Shown here piece by piece: positions 27,781 through 34,560 of a stretch of 64,000 nt of DNA (positions are counted from its first letter, which is position 1; each line of letters opens with the position of its first letter). The notes beneath the pieces were generated by a model that saw nothing but the letters and a program-made list of their open reading frames with translations, did no database searches and had not been told where the DNA came from. The DNA is taken from contig CAWATA010000002.1 in NCBI GenBank assembly GCA_963784885.1, positions 1 through 64,000 of the forward strand. Reading direction: 5' to 3'. The stretch comes from RHKX01 sp963784885. Lineage in GTDB: Bacteria; Actinomycetota; Thermoleophilia; Solirubrobacterales; 70-9. The translations under genes were made by a program, and so were the position numbers.

Positions 27781-27873
27781 TGAGGAGCGCGCTCACGGCC
27801 GAACGGACTCGGCATCGGCCGCCGCCCGGAGCAGGGCCGATCGCGTCGATTAGGTCAATGAGGCTCGTGGGGC

Positions 27874-27879
27874 TAGAGT
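27874..27879 (+). promoter_or_regulatory. -10 box, leaderless start
   Basis: TAGAGT lies 7 bases before ATG 27887 on the plus strand. Confidence 0.5.
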
Positions 27880-27886
27880 GTCCCCC

Positions 27887-28093
27887 ATGGCCAAGGAAGC
27901 AACTCAAGACCAGGTGCTCGAGGCAGCGCGCTCGCTCGATCGGGATGAGTTCACCCGCGAGGATGTCGCCGACGAGCTCGGCACCGAGGTCTCGGCGATG
28001 AAGCCGAGCTGGAAGGCCGCCAAGCAAGCAGGCCGGTTGGAGAAGGTCCGCGAAGAGGGCGGCAAGCGCCACTTTCGCCTCGTCAACCAGTAG
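27887..28093 (+). CDS. Small winged-helix-like protein of unknown function
   Basis: This is a 68-aa protein, MAKEATQDQVLEAARSLDRD, then FTREDVADELGTEVSAMKPS, KQAGRLEKVREEGGKRHFRL. The predicted helix-turn-helix with a C-terminal basic hairpin suggests a minimal winged-helix DNA-binding protein. It is too short to name. The start codon follows a TAGAGT -10 box by 7 bases, so the mRNA is probably leaderless. It is followed 26 bases later by the phosphodiester glycosidase gene on the same strand. Confidence 0.6.
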   Translation: MAKEATQDQVLEAARSLDRDEFTREDVADELGTEVSAMKPSWKAAKQAGRLEKVREEGGKRHFRLVNQ

Positions 28094-28119
28094 CGCTCCG
28101 CGCGCGAGCCGAGGTCCCG

Positions 28120-28875
28120 ATGGCGCCGCCGAGCGATGCCGAAAGCCCCCGGCGGCGGCGCGTCGAATTCGCCGATGGAGCGGCAACGACGGTCCACATC
28201 GCCCGCTACGCGCGCTCCGATTTCAGCGCCAAGCTCGTGCGCATCGCGCCGGCCGCCGCGCTGAGCGAGTGGTCGCTTGCCAACGGCGTCGAGGACGCGA
28301 TCGTCGGCGGCTTCTTCATCCGCGCCGAGGGGACGCCCCTCGGCGAGTTGCGTCTCGAGGGCACCGTCCAGCCATCGCAGCCGTTCGACCCTCCCTGGGA
28401 CCGCACTCGCGCCTGTCTGCACATCGATGGAGACTCGATCAGCTGCGGCCGTCGGGATCAATATGAGCCCGAGCCCCATGGCGACCTGCTCCAGGCGGGC
28501 CCGATGCTCGTCGCCGGCGGCAGCAGCCGGCTCGAGAAGGAGTCCGACCCTGAGGGCTTCTCTGCGGGTGCTCATCAGTTCGACTCCGACATCACCCGCG
28601 GTCGCTATCCGCGGGCCGCGCTTGGGATATCCCCGTCCGATCTGATCGCCGTCGTCTGCGACGGCCGCAGCGACGCTGACGCGGGGATGACGCTCCGCGA
28701 GCTGGCGACGACGATGGTTGGGCTGGGAGCGGGCGAGGCGATCAACCTCGATGGGGGCGGCTCCGCCTCGCTGCTGGTCGCCGGCGAGCTGGCGAACTTT
28801 CCCCGTGAGGAGCACGGCGCCGACCTGCCGGGCGGTCGCGCGATCTCGACCGCGATCACATTCGCCGGCCGCTGA
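28120..28875 (+). CDS. Phosphodiester glycosidase (NAGPA-like) family protein
   Basis: This is a 251-aa protein with the phosphodiester glycosidase/NAGPA fold. The sequence shows ANGVEDAIVGGFFIRAEGTP (the family's N-G-x-F-F region), then LLQAGPMLVAGG, RYPRAALGISPSDLIAVVCD and the C-terminal signature AINLDGGGSASLLVAGELAN. Members remove covering GlcNAc from phosphodiesters or act on envelope polysaccharides. No signal peptide is evident, so it would act in the cytoplasm or need another export route. It lies between a small putative DNA-binding protein and a glycosyltransferase, consistent with glycan metabolism. Confidence 0.8.
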   Translation: MAPPSDAESPRRRRVEFADGAATTVHIARYARSDFSAKLVRIAPAAALSEWSLANGVEDAIVGGFFIRAEGTPLGELRLEGTVQPSQPFDPPWDRTRACLHIDGDSISCGRRDQYEPEPHGDLLQAGPMLVAGGSSRLEKESDPEGFSAGAHQFDSDITRGRYPRAALGISPSDLIAVVCDGRSDADAGMTLRELATTMVGLGAGEAINLDGGGSASLLVAGELANFPREEHGADLPGGRAISTAITFAGR

Positions 28876-28911
28876 CCGCGCGCTGCTTCCGCGGCGATCG
28901 CTCGACCGCGC

Positions 28912-28917
28912 TAGCCT
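28912..28917 (+). promoter_or_regulatory. -10 box, leaderless start for the glycosyltransferase gene
   Basis: TAGCCT lies 8 bases before ATG 28926 on the plus strand. The ATG at 28922 is in another frame. Confidence 0.45.
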
Positions 28918-28925
28918 CGACATGG

Positions 28926-30344
28926 ATGTACAAGAACCCCATTGCGCTTCTGATGGGGTTCTACTTCTCGCCTCGGGGTGGTTCGGCGCACGCCTGCCGG
29001 GCGATCGCCGCGGAGCTGGAGCGCCACCGGGTCGACGTCAGGCTGCTCGCCGGCTCGCGCCGAGACCTCGGCACTCACGCCGACGCGAACAGCTTCTTCG
29101 CCGGTCGCGATCTGGTCGCCGTCGACTTCACCGACTCCGTCCGGTCCGGGGAGCCGCTGCTCCACGACGGTGGCCCGGGCTCTGCCCCGATCCATGCCTC
29201 CTACGAAGATCGGCCCGGGGCCGAAGACCCTGTCTTCGCCAGCCTCGACGACGAGGCGTTCGAGGTGCAGGTCGGAGCCTGGGAGCGCGCATTGGCCGGC
29301 GCCGGCGCCGGCCAGGCGGAGATGCTCTACCTGCACCACCTGACGCCGATCAACGAAGCCGCAGCGCGGGCCTATCCGGACATCCCGGTGCTGGGCCACA
29401 TCCATGGTTCGGAGCTCTTGATGCTCGAGCGGATCGCGACCGAGCCGCGCCCCGACTGGCACCACGCCGAGCGTTGGGTCGAGCGCCTCTGCGACTGGGC
29501 CGGCGCCTGTGCGCGGATCGTCGTCAACAGCCCCGAGGGCTGCAAGCGTGCCGCCCGCCTCCTCGACCTCGACCCCGAGCGGTTCATCCTGATCCCGAAC
29601 GGTTTCGACCCGCGCTTCGCGCCGCGCCCAGGTGATCGAAGGGCGACGTGGAGGCGGCACCTTGTCGAGGACCCACAGGGCTGGCGCCCTCAGGGCGATC
29701 CCGGCAGCGTCCGCTACACGGATTCCGATCTGACGCCCCTCGAGGGGACGACGTTGCTCTACAGCGGCCGTTTCACCGAGGTCAAGCGGCTGACGCTGCT
29801 GATCGAGAGCTACGCCGCCGTCCGGCCCCGGTTCGGCACGGCGACAGCCCTGGTCCTGCTCGGCGGCTTCCCCGGGGAATGGGAGGGCGAGCATCCGATC
29901 GAGACCGTTGCCCGGCTCGGACTCGATGATGTCTTCCTGGCGGGCTGGCATGCCCAGGATGCGCTCCCGGGCTTTCTCAACGCAGCCGACATCATGGTTC
30001 ACGCCTCGGTGCGTGAGCAGTTCGGTCAGGTCCTGGTCGAGGCGATGGCCTGCGCTGTGCCGCCGATCGCCGTCGCCCGCGGCGGCCCGGCGAACATCGT
30101 CGACGCCGGGCATAACGGTTGGCTGGTCGAGCCCGACGATGGAGAAGCCCTCGGACGGGCGATGCTCGAGGCCGTCAACGACCCCAGCGAGCGCCGGTTG
30201 CGCGGCGCTGCCGCCCGCGGCGAGGCTGAGCGCCGCTACACCTGGAGCGCGATCGGCGCGGCCCTCGCCGGTGAGCTGCGCGAGATCGAGGCGGGTCCCG
30301 GCCACCTCCCCGCGGAGCGCGTCGACATCTACGCCGGCACCTGA
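28926..30344 (+). CDS. GT4-family glycosyltransferase
   Basis: This is a 472-aa GT-B glycosyltransferase. The N-terminal domain holds LLMGFYFSPRGGSAHACRAI (glycine-rich acceptor loop), LYLHHLTPINEAAARAYPDI and VLGHIHGSELLMLERIA. The C-terminal donor-binding domain holds FILIPNGFDPRFAPRPG, LLYSGRFTEVKRLTLLIESY, DVFLAGWHAQDALPGFLNAA and REQFGQVLVEAMACAVPPIA, with the E-x7-E motif of GT4 enzymes, then GGPANIVDAGHNGWLVEP. It transfers a sugar from a nucleotide sugar to an unknown acceptor, probably for envelope glycans. No membrane helix is seen. Confidence 0.88.
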   Translation: MYKNPIALLMGFYFSPRGGSAHACRAIAAELERHRVDVRLLAGSRRDLGTHADANSFFAGRDLVAVDFTDSVRSGEPLLHDGGPGSAPIHASYEDRPGAEDPVFASLDDEAFEVQVGAWERALAGAGAGQAEMLYLHHLTPINEAAARAYPDIPVLGHIHGSELLMLERIATEPRPDWHHAERWVERLCDWAGACARIVVNSPEGCKRAARLLDLDPERFILIPNGFDPRFAPRPGDRRATWRRHLVEDPQGWRPQGDPGSVRYTDSDLTPLEGTTLLYSGRFTEVKRLTLLIESYAAVRPRFGTATALVLLGGFPGEWEGEHPIETVARLGLDDVFLAGWHAQDALPGFLNAADIMVHASVREQFGQVLVEAMACAVPPIAVARGGPANIVDAGHNGWLVEPDDGEALGRAMLEAVNDPSERRLRGAAARGEAERRYTWSAIGAALAGELREIEAGPGHLPAERVDIYAGT

Positions 30345-30400
30345 AACCGGGCCGGAGGCCGAGGGGTCGGCCTTCCGCTCGATCCCGTCGGCAGAGTGCG

Positions 30401-30428
30401 GGGAAGCTTCGCCGCGGCGGCGCTTCCC
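30401..30428 (+). terminator. Hairpin after the glycosyltransferase gene
   Basis: GGGAAGC (30401-30407) pairs with GCTTCCC (30422-30428); the enclosed CGCC/GGCG extends the stem. It lies 57 bases after the stop. There is no clear T-run, as is usual in G+C-rich DNA. Confidence 0.45.
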
Positions 30429-30596
30429 GCGGGCGACTTCAAGCTCAGGGGCGGGCTCGTCTGAGCCGGCATCCGGAATCGATCCGCCGCTCGCCTCATC
30501 GATTCACCCTACATCGGGCTTCCCCGTAGGGATCACGGATGCACCGAACGGGCTCGGGCGCCTAGGGTGGACGGAACCCACCGGAAGGAGCCCACG

Positions 30597-31022
30597 ATGG
30601 CTACCAGGACGACCTCTCGATCTCGCGCGGCCAAGTCGGCGAGCACGAAGAACTCAAAGCCCGTCGATCGACTCGACGATGCGATCACCGCGGCGCAGGA
30701 TGCGCTCAAGGAACTGCGCGGCGATCTCAGCCGCGGCAGCAAGGTGCTCGTCAAGGATCTCGACAAGACCCTGAAGGACGCGCGCAGCAACCTTCGCAGG
30801 GTGCGTGGCACGCTGGTCGACGATCTCGACGAGGTCGGGCGCAAGCTGACCGGCAAGCCGAAGACGACCCGCGCCAAGGCGAAGCCGAAGGCCGCCGCGA
30901 AGGCGAAGCCGAAGACGACCCGCGCCAAGGCGAAGCCGAAGGCCGCCGCGAAGGCGAAGCCGAAGACGACCCGCGCGAAGGCGAAGCCGAAGGCCGCGGC
31001 GAAGCCGAAGAAGGCCAAGTAG
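30597..31022 (+). CDS. Histone H1-like Lys/Ala/Pro-rich protein
   Basis: This is a 141-aa basic protein. After a Ser/Thr/Lys-rich start (MATRTTSRSRAAKSASTKNS), residues 20-80 form an amphipathic helical region with heptad character (LDDAITAAQDALKELRGDLS, VLVKDLDKTLKDARSNLRRV). The tail has three copies of a 17-residue unit, AKPKTTRAKAKPKAAAK, like the C-terminal tail of eukaryotic H1 and actinobacterial HupB-type proteins. It probably binds and compacts DNA. GGAAGGAG precedes the ATG. The gene ends 3 bases before the ribosome hibernation factor gene, so the two are probably co-transcribed for stationary phase or stress. Confidence 0.8.
   Translation: MATRTTSRSRAAKSASTKNSKPVDRLDDAITAAQDALKELRGDLSRGSKVLVKDLDKTLKDARSNLRRVRGTLVDDLDEVGRKLTGKPKTTRAKAKPKAAAKAKPKTTRAKAKPKAAAKAKPKTTRAKAKPKAAAKPKKAK
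30855..31007 (+). repeat. Three tandem 51-base repeats in the H1-like gene
   Basis: Units start at 30855, 30906 and 30957 with an exact 51-base (17-codon) period; copies 1 and 2 are nearly identical and copy 3 is slightly changed at its 3' end. They encode the AKPKTTRAKAKPKAAAK tail. Copy number may vary by slippage. Confidence 0.85.
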
Positions 31023-31025
31023 CCG

Positions 31026-31799
31026 ATGGAGGTCGACGTAACCGTTCGCGGCGATGTCCCGGATGGAGCGCGAGAGCTGGCCGCGGAGAAGATCGGCGGC
31101 CTCGAGCGCTACGTGAACACGCGGTTCCTGCGCGGACACGTCGTCCTCCGGATGGAGGCGAACCCGCGGATCGACCGGCCGGCCCGGGCCGAGGGGGAGG
31201 TGCTCCTCGACGGCAGGGCGATCCGCGCGCACGTCGCGAGCTACGACATGACGATGGCCGTCGATCAGCTCGCTCAGCGGCTCGAGCGCCAGCTACGGTC
31301 GTTCGTCGAGCGGCGCGTGAGCGAGCGCGACCGCGGGTCGTCCCAGACCCCGGGGGAATACCGACACGGCGATTCCGCAGAGGTTCGCCCCGCTCATTTC
31401 CTGCGGCCCCCGGACGAGCGCGAGATCGTTCGGAAGAAGAGCTTCGCGATCGGCGAGATGGACGCCGTCCGGGCAGCGGCCGAGATGGAGATGCTCGACC
31501 ACGACTTCTTCCTGTATCGGGACGCCGATGCGGAGGTCGACGCGGTCGTCTACCGGCGCGACGACGCAGGGACCGGCGTGATCGGCCCCCTCGGAACGGG
31601 CTGGGATGGTCCGGATGAAGATGGGATCGTCCGCGAGGACAGCCGCGGCCCGGAGCCGCGCCGGATCGAGGACGTCGTCGCCGAGATGAACGAGCTCAAT
31701 CACCGATTCCTCTACTTCGTCGACGAGGAATCCGGACGCGCTCGGGTCATCTACCTTCGCTACGACGGGAACTACGGGCTGATCGAGCCGGACGGATGA
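31026..31799 (+). CDS. hpf: Long-type ribosome hibernation promoting factor with two C-terminal domains
   Basis: This is a 257-aa protein of the HPF/RaiA (S30AE) family that binds 30S subunits and dimerises or stores ribosomes. Residues 1-100 are the S30AE domain (VDVTVRGDVPDGARELAAEK, LRMEANPRIDRPARAEGEVL). Two C-terminal S30AE_C-type domains follow: IVRKKSFAIGEMDAVRAAAE with LDHDFFLYRDADAEVDAVVY, and RIEDVVAEMNELNHRFLYFV with RARVIYLRYDGNYGLIEP. Ordinary long HPF has one such domain; two are known for mycobacterial RafS-type proteins. It is coupled to the H1-like gene (3-base gap), linking nucleoid and ribosome protection. Confidence 0.85.
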   Translation: MEVDVTVRGDVPDGARELAAEKIGGLERYVNTRFLRGHVVLRMEANPRIDRPARAEGEVLLDGRAIRAHVASYDMTMAVDQLAQRLERQLRSFVERRVSERDRGSSQTPGEYRHGDSAEVRPAHFLRPPDEREIVRKKSFAIGEMDAVRAAAEMEMLDHDFFLYRDADAEVDAVVYRRDDAGTGVIGPLGTGWDGPDEDGIVREDSRGPEPRRIEDVVAEMNELNHRFLYFVDEESGRARVIYLRYDGNYGLIEPDG

Positions 31800-31834
31800 T
31801 CTGAGCGGAGGCCGGCACACCCGACCGACATTTC

Positions 31835-33563
31835 ATGCACAATGGTTCGATGCGTCGTCTTCTGCCCGCGCTGCTCGCGTCGGCCCTGACCCTCCTCGTC
31901 CTCGCGGCACCGGCCGCGGCCAAGCTTCCGGTCCTGAAGCCGTCGACCTATCCGGGCACGACGACGTTCAACTGCCGCACCGACGCGATCACGTTGCAGC
32001 CGGGGCAGAATCTGAACCGTTACGAGCTGACGAAGGCCTGCCCGCATGCCGAGGCCGTCAAGGGACCGCTGGACGAGAGCGTCTTCGCCGCGGGCTCCGA
32101 CGCCGAGGGCTTTCTCACCCGCTTCCAGCCGAGCATGGTCGAGATCAAGCCGAGCGGCAGGCTGGTGACGCCGGCGGTCTGGGACCTGCACCTGCACCAT
32201 GTCGTCTGGCTTCCCCCGAGCGGAGGCGTGCTCGCGGCGGGCGAGGAGAAGACGATCGCGATGCTCCCTCAGGGCTACGGGATCGAGCTCGAGGCGACCG
32301 CCAACTGGGGCCTCGTCCACATGCTCCACAACCTCACCGCCCAGCCCGGCCGGCAGGTCTACCTGACCTGGCAGATCGACTGGGTCCCCCAGACTGAGCC
32401 CGCCCGGACCGACATCTCGAGGATCCGGGGCACCTTCATGGACGTCGCCAACGGCGGCGCCTACCCGGTCTTCGATGCCGAGCGTGAGTTCGACCACGAC
32501 GGCGACGGCAAGTTCAAGTTCCCCGAGGACGTCTCGACCAACCCGGCGGACCCGAGCTACGAGGAACTCGGCAAGGTGAGCCCGAACGAGTCGTGGACGG
32601 TGCCCGAGAGCTTCACCGACGGGATCACCCTGCTCGACGGCCGGAGGCCATCTGCACCCGGGCGGCCTCCACGTCGACCTGCAGGTGGCTCGCGACGGGC
32701 CCGACGCGGGAACGATCGATGGTGACGACCCGGCCGAGGTCAAGCCGCTCTTCCGCTCCGACGCGAAGTACTACGAGCCGGCCGGTGCGGTGAGCTGGGA
32801 CGTCGCGATGACGGTGGCCCGCCGCGATTGGCGGGTTCACCTCGAGCCCGGCGACACCGTCTCGATCGATGCCACCTACAACGTGCGCAGGGCCTCGTGG
32901 TACGAGTCGATGGGCATCCTCTCGCTCGGCTGGACCCCGAACGACGATCCGAACGCCAGAGATCCGTTCACGGAGGCGGGCGCGGTGCGAGCCATGTACG
33001 AGCAGGGCGGCGCACTCACCCACAGGCGCCTTCCCGAGAACGTCGACACCCACGCTCGCGAGGACCTGAAGCTCCCCGACCCGCGCAAGCTGCGAGCCGG
33101 AAGCCGCGTCCCCGCTGCGGGCATCGACATCAAGAGCTACCTCTTCGACAACGGCGGCTTCTCGGCGGTTCGCGACTTCCCCAGCCGGCTCATGCGCCCG
33201 CCGGTCGTCAGGCCGGACGGGACCGTGACCTTCACCAACGAGGACGCGCTCTTCAGCCAGCCACAGGAGCAGCAGTCCTGGCACTCGATCACAGCCTGTC
33301 GTGCCCCGTGCAACAAGGGATCGGGGATCGGCTACCCGCTCGCGAACGGCCCGGTGGACCTCGACTCGGGTCAGCTCGGGTACGGCACCGGCCTCAACAG
33401 CAACGTCACGACCGGTTCCAACACCTACACGACCCCGCCACTCGGCGAGCTGCCCCGAGGCCGGAACGGCAAGAAGATCAAGCGCGGGAGCACATACACG
33501 TACTTCTGCCGCCTGCACCCGTTCATGCGGGGCTCCTTCCGGGTGCGCGGGCCGCTCGAATAG
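31835..33563 (+). CDS. Secreted multidomain copper protein, copy 1 (one frameshift)
   Basis: This is a paralogue of the gene at 53014. After a signal peptide (LLPALLASALTLLVLAAPAA) the sequence follows the same path: TYPGTTTFNCRTDAI, TPAVWDLHLHHVVWLPP, GLVHMLHNLTAQPGRQVYLT, an EF-hand-like FDHDGDGKFKFPED loop, then GGHLHPGGLHVDLQVARDG, AVSWDVAMTVARRDWRVHL, WYESMGILSLGWTP, and a cupredoxin end with SWHSITACRAPC and YFCRLHPFMRGSFRV. Frame 2 ends its sense after TDGITLLDG and frame 3 resumes with GGHLHPGG, so one extra base (C) near 32,640 breaks the gene. It may be a sequencing error or a recent mutation. ATG 31835 or 31850 is the start. Function is discussed under copy 2. Confidence 0.75.
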
Positions 33564-33593
33564 GGCGGGCGTGCCGAGCCGAGGCCGGCGCGA

Positions 33594-34436
33594 ATGAGCG
33601 GGCTGTTCGTCCCAGGGCGCCGGCTCGGCCCGCAACGACGCCGGGTCGTCGTCGTGACCGGCGCCTCCTCGGGAATCGGGGCGGCGACGGCAGTGCTGTT
33701 GGCGGCGCGAGGTCACACTGTCGCGGGCGTCAGCCGTCGTGGTGATTCGCCTCCCGGCGTCGACGGCGCCCGGATCGACGTCGACGACGACGAGTCCGTG
33801 CGCGCCGGGATCGCGGCGATCATCGCCGAGCACGGCCGGCTCGACGTCGTCGTGAACGCCGCCGGCTACGGGCTGTCAGGCCCGGTCGAGACGACGCCGC
33901 TCGGCGACGCGCGGGACCAGTTCGAGACGAACTTCTGGGGCACCGTGAGGGTGACGCGCGAGGCGTTGCCCGCCCTCCGGGCGGCGGGGAGAGGGCTGAT
34001 CGTCAACGTCAGCTCGCTCGCCGGCGTCTTCGCGCTGCCGTTTCAGGCCTACTACACGGCGAGCAAGTTCGCGCTGGAGGGCTGGAGCGAATCGCTGGCC
34101 TACGAGGTCGCGCCGTTCGGCGTCGACGTGACGCTCGTCGAGCCGGGGAACATCAGCAGCGGTTTCTCCGACGGTCGCCGGGAGTCCGGAGGCTCCGGCG
34201 CCGGGTCCTACGACGAGGCCTACCGCAGGGCCATCGACATCATGGTCAGCGACGAGCGCGATGCGGTCGGCCCGGAGGTCGTCGCGGAGACGATCGGCGC
34301 GGTCGTGACCGCGCGGCGGCCGCCGCGCCGGGTGACCTCGGGCAGCCGCGGCGAGCGCTCGACCGTTCTACTCCGCAGGGTTCTGCCCGCGCGCCTGTTC
34401 GAGTTGATCGGCCGGAGGTTGATGCTCGGGGGATGA
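33594..34436 (+). CDS. Short-chain dehydrogenase/reductase
   Basis: This is a 280-aa classical SDR. VVVVTGASSGIGAATAVLLA is the cofactor-binding TGxxxGIG motif, VVVNAAGYGLSGPVE the NAG-type motif, then catalytic Ser in VNVSSLAGVFALPF and YxxxK in YYTASKFALEGWSESLAYEV, with VEPGNISSGF after it. The cofactor preference (Arg after strand 2, SRRGD) suggests NADP(H). It lies 30 bases after the copper protein gene and before the penicillin-acylase-like gene. Substrate is unknown. Confidence 0.88.
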   Translation: MSGLFVPGRRLGPQRRRVVVVTGASSGIGAATAVLLAARGHTVAGVSRRGDSPPGVDGARIDVDDDESVRAGIAAIIAEHGRLDVVVNAAGYGLSGPVETTPLGDARDQFETNFWGTVRVTREALPALRAAGRGLIVNVSSLAGVFALPFQAYYTASKFALEGWSESLAYEVAPFGVDVTLVEPGNISSGFSDGRRESGGSGAGSYDEAYRRAIDIMVSDERDAVGPEVVAETIGAVVTARRPPRRVTSGSRGERSTVLLRRVLPARLFELIGRRLMLGG

Positions 34437-34560
34437 CCGGGCGCCGAGGAGGCGGTTCCGCCCGTCTCCGGAACCCGCCATGGCCCGTGTCGACCTTTGT
34501 AATACTCCGCCGCGACCCAGGAGAGAGTGCGGCGGGGAGCCGCGAGAGGGAGTTGCAGCA

